A model generated the notes under the pieces. The model did no database searches and was not told the DNA's origin. It saw only the letters and a list, made by a program, of their open reading frames with translations. Of a stretch of 13,246 nt of DNA, positions 6,129 through 12,784 are shown piece by piece (the first letter of the stretch is position 1; every line of letters begins with the position of its first letter). The position numbers and the translations under genes are program-made. The stretch covers positions 1-13,246 of the forward strand of contig DAIDIA010000250.1 of NCBI GenBank assembly GCA_027459565.1. The letters are read 5' to 3'. The stretch is from Acidimicrobiaceae bacterium (GTDB taxonomy: Bacteria; Actinomycetota; Acidimicrobiia; Acidimicrobiales; Bog-793).

Positions 6129-7901
6129 ATGGCTGGAGCAGATTCACCACGCTCAGTACTCGAGGGCAAGGAGCGGTCGGAGCTTGCCGTCATGGCAGCT
6201 GCGCTCGATCTCAGTGTCGCACCACGAGCAAAGAAGTCCGACGTCATCGACGCGATCTTGCAAAAGACCGGCGCCGGCGACGAGGCCGCACCCGCCAAGC
6301 GCGGCCCGGGCCGTCCGCGAAAGACCGTGAGCGACCAGGACGGGGCCGGCGTCGAGCACCCAGGTGCCGAGGCCGGCGATGAGCCTGCGAAGCGTGGTCC
6401 GGGACGCCCGCGAAAGACCGTCGAGTCCGCGGAGGTCTCGGCGAATCCCGAGCCGGAGACGACCTTCCATGCGACTCCGGTCATCGAGACGGTGCCATCG
6501 TCCGAGAGCGGGAATGGCGACGCGGGCCGCAGCGCCTATCCACCTCGCCCCCAGTCCCCGCGTCGAGAGGGCGAGGGACAGGCCCCGCGCCCCCAGGGCC
6601 AGAATCAGGCACAGGGCTATCAGGACCGCAACACCCAGAGCCGTGACCCGAACGAACTCGGGAACCGCCGGGGCAGGCGCCGCGGCCGCGGCCGCGACCG
6701 CGAGCGCGAGCCGGGTCAGGGACCAAACGGTGTCGAGCCGAGCACGAACTACCAGGGCGAGCTCGTCAATGTGAAGGGGCTACTTGACCTTCGCGAGGAG
6801 GGCTACGGATTCCTGCGCACGGGTGGCTATCTCCCGAGCCCCAAGGATGTCTACGTCTCGGTCGGTCTCGTCCGCCGCTTCGCGCTCCGAAAGGGCGACG
6901 CGATCGAGGGGGCCTGTCGGGCTGCCTCGTCGAGTGAGAAGTATCCCGCGCTGATCCGCATCGATGCGGTCTCCGGGCACGACCCGGAGGAGGCGAAGGG
7001 TCGTTCCCGGTTCGAGGACCTCACACCGCTCTTCCCCGATTCACAGCTGCGTCTCGAGACCGGTGACGATCCGAACAACCTGACGGCGCGCATCGTCGAC
7101 CTCATCTCCCCGATCGGCAAGGGTCAGCGCGGCCTGATCGTCTCCCCGCCAAAGGCCGGAAAGACCACGATCATGAAGCAGATCGCCCACTCGATCGAGG
7201 CCAACAACCCGGAGGTCCACCTCATCGTCCTGCTCGTCGACGAGCGACCAGAGGAGGTCACGGACATGCGCCGTTCGGTCAAGGGCGAGGTCATCGCCTC
7301 GACGTTCGACCGTCCGGCCGAGGAGCACACTGCGGTCGCCGAGCTGACGATCGAGCGTGCGAAGCGACTTGTCGAGCAGGGCAAGGACGTCGTCATCATT
7401 CTCGACGGAATCACCCGGCTCGCACGCGCGTACAACCTCGCGCAGCCCGCGAGTGGCCGGGTGATGTCCGGTGGAGTCGATTCGGGCGCGCTCTATCCGC
7501 CGAAGAAGTTCTTCGGGGCGGCGAGGAACATCGAGGAGGGCGGGTCGTTGACGATCCTCGCGACGGCACTCGTCGAGACCGGATCGCGAATGGACGAGGT
7601 CATCTTCGAAGAGTTCAAGGGAACCGGAAACCTCGAGCTTCGCCTTGACCGGCGCCTCGCGGAGCGCCGCCTCTACCCGGCGATCGATGTCAACGGGAGC
7701 TCAACCCGGCACGAGGAGCTGCTCTTCCCGCGCTCAGAGCTCCAGCAGGTCTGGAAGTTGCGCCGAGTCCTCAACGCCCTTGACTCTGGCGGTGGCAACC
7801 CCGCCGCGGGACTCGAACTCTTGATGGACAAGCTGCGCACGACGAGGTCGAACCAGGAGTTTCTCGCCGAGATCGCGAAGGCGCCCTCGACGACGGCCTA
7901 G
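6129..7901 (+). CDS. rho: Transcription termination factor Rho
   Basis: This hexameric RNA-dependent ATPase/translocase ends transcription at unstructured, untranslated RNA. Of 590 residues (E. coli has 419), about 8-47 form the N-terminal helix bundle. Residues about 49-205 are a disordered insert with two AKRGPGRPRKTV repeats (57-68, 87-98), a Q/N-rich stretch (about 151-170) and a basic RG run (180-192). The cold-shock-like primary RNA-binding domain spans about 211-282. The ATPase core has Walker A PPKAGKTT (340-347), DERPEEVTDM (371-380), Walker B VVIILD (421-426), the Q-loop region SGGVDSGALYPPKKFFGA and an arginine finger at R508. Residue 427 is Gly where E. coli has Ser266. AGGAG lies 8 bases before the ATG. 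Confidence 0.97.
   Translation: MAGADSPRSVLEGKERSELAVMAAALDLSVAPRAKKSDVIDAILQKTGAGDEAAPAKRGPGRPRKTVSDQDGAGVEHPGAEAGDEPAKRGPGRPRKTVESAEVSANPEPETTFHATPVIETVPSSESGNGDAGRSAYPPRPQSPRREGEGQAPRPQGQNQAQGYQDRNTQSRDPNELGNRRGRRRGRGRDREREPGQGPNGVEPSTNYQGELVNVKGLLDLREEGYGFLRTGGYLPSPKDVYVSVGLVRRFALRKGDAIEGACRAASSSEKYPALIRIDAVSGHDPEEAKGRSRFEDLTPLFPDSQLRLETGDDPNNLTARIVDLISPIGKGQRGLIVSPPKAGKTTIMKQIAHSIEANNPEVHLIVLLVDERPEEVTDMRRSVKGEVIASTFDRPAEEHTAVAELTIERAKRLVEQGKDVVIILDGITRLARAYNLAQPASGRVMSGGVDSGALYPPKKFFGAARNIEEGGSLTILATALVETGSRMDEVIFEEFKGTGNLELRLDRRLAERRLYPAIDVNGSSTRHEELLFPRSELQQVWKLRRVLNALDSGGGNPAAGLELLMDKLRTTRSNQEFLAEIAKAPSTTA
6297..6422 (+). repeat. Duplicated AT-hook-like coding repeat in rho
   Basis: Two copies encoding AKRGPGRPRKTV lie at 6297-6332 and 6387-6422, 90 bases apart and in frame. 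The peptides are identical, while the DNA differs at several third codon positions, so selection on the protein rather than a recent duplication is likely. The core GPGRPRK resembles eukaryotic AT-hook DNA minor-groove binders and basic linkers in actinobacterial nucleoid proteins. Confidence 0.75.
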
Positions 7902-8084
7902 CCAGAAGCATCCCGCCCGACCGGTCGAGGCTGTCGGTTGCCCGCCGCGCCGTCTCGCGTGACGCGATGGACCCGTCCGGTCGCCGAGGGTGGGTCCCGG
8001 GGGAGCGAGCGGTGAGAGGGCCCCTGGCGCTCGGCCGGTCCGGGCGTTCGGTGGCGACCCGTTGACGACTAGTATGGAGGGACC
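7902..8084 (+). promoter_or_regulatory. rho-rpmE spacer with hairpins and rpmE promoter
   Basis: No gene is seen. Two stems stand out: GGACCC (7969-7974) with GGGTCC (7992-7997), and CGAGCG (8006-8011) with CGCTCG (8028-8033). Neither is followed by a T-tract, so an ordinary intrinsic terminator is not supported. A promoter reads TTCGGT (8047-8052), 17 bases, TAGTAT (8070-8075). It would start transcription near 8082, giving a leader of only a few bases before the rpmE ATG at 8085. The sequence GGAGGG (8076-8081) sits close to the ATG and may act as ribosome binding site for transcripts arriving from upstream. Ribosomal-protein leaders for L31 are known in Actinobacteria; I cannot match one here by eye. 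Confidence 0.45.
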
Positions 8085-8297
8085 ATGAAAACCGAGATCC
8101 ATCCTGATTACGTGACCGCAACGGTGAAATGCTCCTGTGGAAACTCGTTCGTGACGCGTTCGACCAAGGCAGAGATGCACGTCGAACTGTGCAACGAGTG
8201 CCACCCCTTCTACACCGGCAAGCAGAAGCTCGTCGACACCGGGGGCCGCGTGGAGCGTTTCGAGCGCCGCTACGGCCAGCGCAAGACCAAGCGCTAA
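8085..8297 (+). CDS. rpmE: 50S ribosomal protein L31, zinc-binding type
   Basis: This small protein of the large ribosomal subunit helps bridge the two subunits. The 70-residue sequence starts MKTEIHPDYV and has the zinc-binding set C16, C18, C36 and C39 (the CSC and CNEC motifs), so it is the C+ form rather than the zinc-independent paralogue. The HPFYTGKQKLVDTGGRVERF segment is diagnostic for the family, and the basic tail ends in KTKR. Length is normal. It sits between rho and prfA, its usual place in Gram-positive bacteria. A promoter with a very short leader precedes it. The C+ form is typically replaced under zinc limitation by a C- paralogue, which is not present in this window. Confidence 0.97.
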   Translation: MKTEIHPDYVTATVKCSCGNSFVTRSTKAEMHVELCNECHPFYTGKQKLVDTGGRVERFERRYGQRKTKR

Positions 8298-8328
8298 CTC
8301 CCTCTCTCTGGTCCCGCCGGAGGTGCAT

Positions 8329-8372
8329 CACCGAGTTTCGGTGTGCGCCCGGTGGTGGACTACTTTCAATCC
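8329..8372 (+). promoter_or_regulatory. Candidate prfA leaderless promoter and hairpin
   Basis: TTCGGT (8337-8342), an 18-base spacer and TACTTT (8361-8366) form a plausible promoter, and TACTTT ends 6 bases before the GTG at 8373, so the mRNA would be leaderless. TTCGGT is also the -35 proposed for rpmE. A hairpin CACCG-AGTTT-CGGTG (8329-8343) overlaps the -35. GGAGGTG (8319-8325) resembles a ribosome binding site, but no start codon in the prfA frame lies at a suitable distance. Confidence 0.4.
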
Positions 8373-9440
8373 GTGGCGGAAAACGACCGAATCGATGAAT
8401 TAGCGCGCGAGTACGCAGAGGTACTGAGCGAACTCAGCCAGCCCGACGTCGCGGGTGACCGCAGGCGTTTCCTCGAACTCTCGCGCCGGCACAAGCAGCT
8501 TGAGGCGATCGTCAACGCAGGACATCTCCTGCAACGCGCACGCGGCGATGTCGACGCGGCCAACGAGATGTTCGAACAGAGCCAGGGCGAGGAGCGAGAG
8601 CTCGCGCGCGTCGAGCTGAGTGATGCGGAGACAGCTCTGAGCGAGGCCGAGGAGCGTTGGCGCCTCCTGCTCGTTCCCTCTGATCCGAACGACGGCCGCA
8701 ATGTCATCATCACCATCCGCGGCACCGAGGGCGGCGAGGAGGCAAACCTCTTCGCAAAGGACCTCTATGAGATGTACCTGCGTTATGCGCAGGTGCGGTC
8801 GTGGAAGACCGAGACGCTCGGACTCCAGGTCTCCGATCTTGGCGGGATCGACGAGGTGACCTTCCTCGTCAAGGGCGAGGATGCCTGGCAGCGCCTCAAG
8901 CTCGAGGGCGGCACGCACCGGGTGCAACGCGTGCCCGCGACCGAATCCCAGGGGCGCATCCACACGAGTGCGGCAACGGTCACGGTGCTGCCCGAGGCGG
9001 ACGAGGTCGAGGTCGAGATCAACAACTCCGAGCTGCGCGTCGACTACTACCGCAGCACCGGTCCCGGTGGACAGTCGGTCAACACCACCGACTCTGCGGT
9101 GCGCATCACCCACCTTCCAACCGGGCTCGTCGTCGCGATGCAAGACGAGAAGAGCCAGATCCAGAACAAGGCCAAGGCCCTCCAGGTGCTGCGCGCCCGA
9201 TTGCTGAAACTCGAGCAGGACCGTGTCGCCGAGGAGACCTCGAAGGCAAAGCGCGATCAGGTGGGCAGCGGCGGACGGTCGGACAAGATCCGGACCTACA
9301 ACTTCAAGGAGAACCGGGTCACCGATCACCGGATCGGACTGACGCTCCACAAACTCGACCGCGTGCTCCAGGGTGAGCTCGATGAACTCGTCGACGCTCT
9401 GCTTGCCGACGAGCGGGCGCGTCAGCTCGGCGAGGGCTGA
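8373..9440 (+). CDS. prfA: Peptide chain release factor 1
   Basis: RF1 recognises UAA and UAG stop codons in the ribosomal A site and triggers peptide release. In this 355-residue reading the codon-recognition motif PAT is at 188-190 (within RVQRVPATESQGRIHTSA), typical of RF1 and not the SPF of RF2. The peptidyl-tRNA hydrolysis motif GGQ is at 232-234, and the segment after it is RF1-like. The N-terminus is a coiled-coil domain. The frame stays open to a GTG at 8343 (365 residues), with further GTGs at 8352 and 8355. I prefer GTG 8373 because it aligns best with the mycobacterial and E. coli N-termini and has TACTTT 6 bases upstream. The next gene, prmC, encodes the methyltransferase for its GGQ glutamine. 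Confidence 0.95.
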   Translation: MAENDRIDELAREYAEVLSELSQPDVAGDRRRFLELSRRHKQLEAIVNAGHLLQRARGDVDAANEMFEQSQGEERELARVELSDAETALSEAEERWRLLLVPSDPNDGRNVIITIRGTEGGEEANLFAKDLYEMYLRYAQVRSWKTETLGLQVSDLGGIDEVTFLVKGEDAWQRLKLEGGTHRVQRVPATESQGRIHTSAATVTVLPEADEVEVEINNSELRVDYYRSTGPGGQSVNTTDSAVRITHLPTGLVVAMQDEKSQIQNKAKALQVLRARLLKLEQDRVAEETSKAKRDQVGSGGRSDKIRTYNFKENRVTDHRIGLTLHKLDRVLQGELDELVDALLADERARQLGEG

Positions 9441-9447
9441 ACGGGCG

Positions 9448-10350
9448 GTGACCGATCGTGTGACACCGGCGACCTGGCGGAGCGAGTTGGTGCGCGTCTC
9501 GGATGCCCTGGGAGCGGTCCATGAGGCAAGGATCCTCCTCGAGGAGGTCTCGGGCACACCTTTTGCATCGCTCGTGCTTCGACTCGATGATCCCGTCCCG
9601 CTAGAGAGGCTCGCGAGGCTCGGGGCACTCGTTCGGTCGCGACTCGGTTCCGTGCCACTGCAGCACCTCGTTGGACACTGGCCCTTTCGCAACCTCGAGC
9701 TGCTCGTCGATGCGCGCGCATTGATCCCGCGTCCCGAGACCGAAGAGGTCGTCGGTCGCGCGCTCGCGGAGCTCGCGCGCATCCGCAGGTCGCTCGGCGA
9801 CCAAGGGGCAAACGGACCGCGCCTCAGTGTCGTGGATCTTGGCACGGGATCGGGCGCGATCAGCTGTGCGATCGCGGACGAGGACGATGGAGTCGAGGTC
9901 ATCGCAGTTGATCTCTTTGCAGATGCACTCGCGCTCGCGGCAGAGAATGTCGGAGGGCTCCGCGAGGGCGCCCGGGAGCGCATCGAACTCCGGCTTGGCA
10001 GCTGGTACGGACCACTTGCGACGGTCCCACCCGGCTCGGTCGACTGCATTGTCGCGAACCCCCCGTATGTCGACGAGGCCGCGTGGCGCGATCTCGAGCC
10101 GGAGGTGCGCGACCATGATCCGTATTCGGCGCTCGTCTCGGGACCGAGTGGATTGGAGGACCTCGCGACGATCATCGCCGGCGCCCCGCGGCTGCTCCGA
10201 GCACACGGAGCACTCGTCTGCGAGATCGGCGCGGACCAGTCCGGCGCGGTGCGCGAGCTTGCCGCCCGTGCCGGCTTTGGCGACATCGAGATCGCGAGCG
10301 ATCTCGTGGGGCGCGACCGCGTCCTTGTCGCCCGGGGGCCAGATGCATAG
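9448..10350 (+). CDS. prmC: Release factor glutamine methyltransferase
   Basis: The SAM-dependent enzyme N5-methylates the glutamine of the GGQ motif in RF1 and RF2, improving termination. The 300-residue protein has an N-terminal helical domain (about 1-85) that grips the release factor, then LIPRPETEE (92-100), the SAM-binding DLGTGSGA (130-137) and the catalytic NPPY (204-207), which holds the substrate glutamine side chain. The chosen GTG at 9448 lies 7 bases after prfA ends. The frame is open to an ATG at 9373 inside prfA, but that would add 25 residues of low-complexity sequence and a 68-base overlap, so it is unlikely. No strong ribosome binding site is seen, so coupling to prfA is probable. 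Its 3' end overlaps tsaC by 8 bases. Confidence 0.94.
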   Translation: MTDRVTPATWRSELVRVSDALGAVHEARILLEEVSGTPFASLVLRLDDPVPLERLARLGALVRSRLGSVPLQHLVGHWPFRNLELLVDARALIPRPETEEVVGRALAELARIRRSLGDQGANGPRLSVVDLGTGSGAISCAIADEDDGVEVIAVDLFADALALAAENVGGLREGARERIELRLGSWYGPLATVPPGSVDCIVANPPYVDEAAWRDLEPEVRDHDPYSALVSGPSGLEDLATIIAGAPRLLRAHGALVCEIGADQSGAVRELAARAGFGDIEIASDLVGRDRVLVARGPDA

Positions 10351-10960
10351 TCGACACGCGATCGGCGAGGAGGACTTCACGCGCGCGAGTGCCCGCCTGC
10401 TTTTGGGCGAGGTCGTCGCCGTACCGACGGACACGGTCTATGGACTCGGAGTCGCGCTCATGGTGACGGGCACCACGCAGGCGCTGTTTGGGACGAAGAA
10501 GCGTCCGCGTTCGGTCGCCGTGCCGGTGATGGTCGCGGACCTCGCGCACGCGCTCGGCCTGTGTCAGGAGGACGCGCGGAGCGCGCTCCGCGCGGTCGGG
10601 GAGGTGTTCTGGCCGGGGGCACTCACGCTGGTCGTGGCACGCGACGCCTCGTGCACCTTCGATCTCGGGGGTGACCCTTCGACGGTGGGAATCCGCGTCC
10701 CGGCCCTCCCGGCGCTCCGGGAGCTGTGCCGCCGTGTCGGCCCCCTCGGAGTGACGAGCGCGAATCTGCACGGCGGCACTCCGTGCACGACGCCCGGTGA
10801 GCTCCGCGCGGTCTTCGGTGAGGAGCTCGCCATCCTCGACGGAGGTGAGTGTGCCGGAGCCGTATCGAGTGTGATCGATCTCACACAGGCGGAGCCGAGG
10901 GTGCTTCGCGAGGGTGCGGTATCTCTGGAGATGGTGCTCGACGCCCTCGGGCGGGGGTGA
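10343..10960 (+). CDS. tsaC: L-threonylcarbamoyladenylate synthase (YrdC/Sua5 family)
   Basis: The enzyme makes threonylcarbamoyl-AMP from threonine, bicarbonate and ATP, the first step of t6A37 modification on ANN-reading tRNAs. The 205-residue protein is a single YrdC domain without the C-terminal Sua5 extension. Signature segments are VPTDTVYGL (27-35), KKRP (52-55, nucleotide-binding basic patch), FWPGALTLV, STVGIRVP and GVTSANLHGG. The ATG at 10343 overlaps prmC by 8 bases, implying translational coupling. The gene is the usual prmC neighbour in Gram-positive genomes. Its substrate threonine is the product of the hom-thrC branch upstream, although no functional link should be read from that alone. 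Confidence 0.94.
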   Translation: MHSRHAIGEEDFTRASARLLLGEVVAVPTDTVYGLGVALMVTGTTQALFGTKKRPRSVAVPVMVADLAHALGLCQEDARSALRAVGEVFWPGALTLVVARDASCTFDLGGDPSTVGIRVPALPALRELCRRVGPLGVTSANLHGGTPCTTPGELRAVFGEELAILDGGECAGAVSSVIDLTQAEPRVLREGAVSLEMVLDALGRG

Positions 10961-11013
10961 TCGATAGCTGATGAGCGGCGTCGCCCCCGCCGATAGGCGA
11001 GGTGTGATGTCAC

Positions 11014-11025
11014 TACACTTGCGCT
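11014..11025 (+). promoter_or_regulatory. Candidate leaderless promoter for rpiB
   Basis: TACACT (11014-11019) fits TAnnnT and ends 6 bases before the GTG start at 11026. No Shine-Dalgarno sequence precedes the GTG. A -35 is not evident at 17-18 bases upstream. A short inverted repeat GTGA-TG-TCAC (11004-11013) abuts the -10. The 65-base gap after tsaC supports a separate promoter for rpiB-glyA. Confidence 0.45.
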
Positions 11026-11469
11026 GTGCGAATCGCTCTCGGCTCCGATCACGCGGGCCTCGATCTCAAGAACCTCCTCGCTGCCCATCTCCAAAACAAG
11101 GGTCACGACCTCAAGGACCTCGGCACCCACGCCCCCGACTCGGTCGACTATCCCGACTTCGGGGAGGCGGTGGGCCGCCTCGTCGCCGCCGGGGATGCGG
11201 ACTTCGGGGTCTGCTGCTGCGGGACGGGGATCGGGATCTCGATCGCCGCGAACAAGATCCGCGGTGTGCGCGCAGCTGTCGTGCACGATGTGACCACGGC
11301 GCACCTCGCGCGCGAGCACAATGATGCGAATGTGATCTGCTTCGGGTCACGAGTCATCGGGACGCTCGTCGCGATCGAGGCGCTTGAGGCATTCCTGTCG
11401 GCAACGTTTGCGGGCGAGCGCCACGCTCAACGAATCGCAAAGATCCATCGTCTTGAGGAGGCGCAGTGA
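11026..11469 (+). CDS. rpiB: Ribose-5-phosphate isomerase B
   Basis: The enzyme interconverts ribose 5-phosphate and ribulose 5-phosphate in the pentose phosphate pathway. The 147-residue protein is full length for the RpiB/LacAB family. GSDHAG (6-11) carries the D8/H9 sugar-binding pair, and CCCGTGIGISIAANK (63-77) contains the catalytic cysteine immediately before the anion-binding GTG (C65). HDVTTAHLAREHNDANV (87-103) is the second family signature. The cysteine identifies it with the E. coli-type enzyme; mycobacterial RpiB lacks it and uses a glutamate. GTG start without a ribosome binding site, TAnnnT 6 bases upstream. The stop codon overlaps the glyA start by 4 bases (GTGA), so the two are coupled. 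Confidence 0.95.
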   Translation: MRIALGSDHAGLDLKNLLAAHLQNKGHDLKDLGTHAPDSVDYPDFGEAVGRLVAAGDADFGVCCCGTGIGISIAANKIRGVRAAVVHDVTTAHLAREHNDANVICFGSRVIGTLVAIEALEAFLSATFAGERHAQRIAKIHRLEEAQ

Positions 11470-12752
11470 GTATCGAGGACCAAGGTTCATTGTTTGATTC
11501 CGATCCCGAGGTCGCGAAGATTCTCGCCGACGAACTCAATCGCCAGCGCACCACCTTGCAGCTCATCGCTTCCGAGAACTTCACCTCGCCAGCGGTCATG
11601 GCCGCGACGGCGTCGGTGTTGACGAACAAGTACGCGGAGGGATACCCCGGTCGTCGTTACTACGGCGGCAATGTGTTTGCGGATGCCGTCGAGGATCTTG
11701 CGCGCGAGCGTGTCAAGCAGCTGTTCGGCGCGGAGCACGCGAACGTCCAGCCCCATGCGGGAGCCTCCGCGAACCTCGCCGTCTTCCTCGGCGTGGCCCA
11801 GGCGGGCGACACGATCCTTGCGATGCGCCTCGACCAGGGTGGACACCTGACGCACGGCTCTCCGGTCTCGATCACCGGCAAGACGTACCGGTTCGTCTCC
11901 TATGGCGTGACCCCGGCCAAAGAGGACGGCTCCGGCGAACGCATCGATCTTGACCTCGTGCGCGACCTCGCTCTTCGCGAGCGGCCGCGCATCATCGTCG
12001 CGGGTACCACCGCGTACACCCGCATCATCGATCCCGTGCCCTTCCGCGAGATCGCCGACGAGGTGGGAGCTCTGTTCATGTTCGATGCGGCGCACCCCGC
12101 GGGGCTGATCGCCGGAGGCGAGCACCCGAATCCCGTCGGGGTCGCGGACATCGTGACCTTCACGACGCACAAGACCCTTCGTGGCCCGCGTGGCGGGGCG
12201 ATCCTTTGCAACCAGGAGTTTGCAAAGGCGATCGACGCCGCGGTGTTCCCGGGTCTCCAGGGAGGTCCGCTCGAGCACGTGATCGCCGCCAAGGCAGTCG
12301 CATTCGCAGAGGCGATGCGGCCGAGCTTCAAGGACTACGCGTCGCGCGTCGTCACCAATGCCGCGGCCCTTGCCGATGCACTGGCGTCCGAGGGATTCCG
12401 GCTCGTCGCTGGAGGCACGGAGAATCACCAGATCATCGTCGACCTGCGAACCTTCGACGCGGACCTCACCGGAAAGGCCGCCCAGGACGCGCTCGACCGG
12501 GCGGGGATCACCTGCAATCGCAACCAGATTCCCGACGATCCGCGCTCTCCGTTCGTGACAAGCGGACTGAGACTCGGCACGCCTGCGGAGACGACGGCCA
12601 ACATGGGCGTCGTCGAGATGGCCACGATCGGTTCGCTGATCGGACGCGTCCTTCGCGACCACGAGAACGAGCGCGTGCTCAGCGCGGTGCGCGAAGAGGT
12701 GCGCGTGCTCTGTTCGACCTTTGACCCGTATCCGGACGCCATCGTCTCCTAG
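11466..12752 (+). CDS. glyA: Serine hydroxymethyltransferase
   Basis: This PLP enzyme transfers the serine hydroxymethyl group to tetrahydrofolate, giving glycine and 5,10-methylene-THF, the main one-carbon source. The 428-residue length is typical. Family signatures are LIASENFTSPAV (33-44), NKYAEGYPGRRYYGG (54-68), QPHAGASAN (95-103) and the PLP-lysine site TTHKTLRGPRGG (233-244, K236). The segment around the PLP-stacking region reads FDAAHPAGLIAGG (206-218), where many bacterial enzymes have DMAH followed by V or I; the invariant D and H (D207, H210) are kept. The GTG start overlaps the rpiB stop as GTGA. The position between tsaC/rpiB and a wecA-like gene matches other Gram-positive genomes. 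Confidence 0.97.
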   Translation: MSIEDQGSLFDSDPEVAKILADELNRQRTTLQLIASENFTSPAVMAATASVLTNKYAEGYPGRRYYGGNVFADAVEDLARERVKQLFGAEHANVQPHAGASANLAVFLGVAQAGDTILAMRLDQGGHLTHGSPVSITGKTYRFVSYGVTPAKEDGSGERIDLDLVRDLALRERPRIIVAGTTAYTRIIDPVPFREIADEVGALFMFDAAHPAGLIAGGEHPNPVGVADIVTFTTHKTLRGPRGGAILCNQEFAKAIDAAVFPGLQGGPLEHVIAAKAVAFAEAMRPSFKDYASRVVTNAAALADALASEGFRLVAGGTENHQIIVDLRTFDADLTGKAAQDALDRAGITCNRNQIPDDPRSPFVTSGLRLGTPAETTANMGVVEMATIGSLIGRVLRDHENERVLSAVREEVRVLCSTFDPYPDAIVS

Positions 12753-12784
12753 ATGCTCCATTGCAAAGGCGTGGGTGAAGTCAC

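Noticed and set aside
6086..6382. Possible upstream ORF overlapping the rho start (begins MFTLNINNK)
   Set aside because: No ribosome binding site, continues far into rho in another frame with shadow-like Arg-rich sequence, and its ATG is part of the hairpin element.
9373..9447. Longer N-terminus for prmC starting at ATG 9373
   Set aside because: Would overlap prfA by 68 bases and add Ser-rich residues not expected in PrmC; the GTG at 9448 directly after the prfA stop fits better.
8400..10286. Minus-strand open frame of 628 codons opposite prfA and prmC
   Set aside because: Spans two well-supported genes on the other strand and has Ser/Arg-rich low-complexity content typical of GC-rich shadow frames.
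11004..11013. GTGA-TG-TCAC upstream of rpiB as a CRP-type operator
   Set aside because: The spacer is 2 bases instead of the 6 of CRP sites and the arms are only 4 bp; chance is likely.
11487..12761. Minus-strand open frame of 424 codons opposite glyA
   Set aside because: Antisense shadow of glyA with no recognisable family features.
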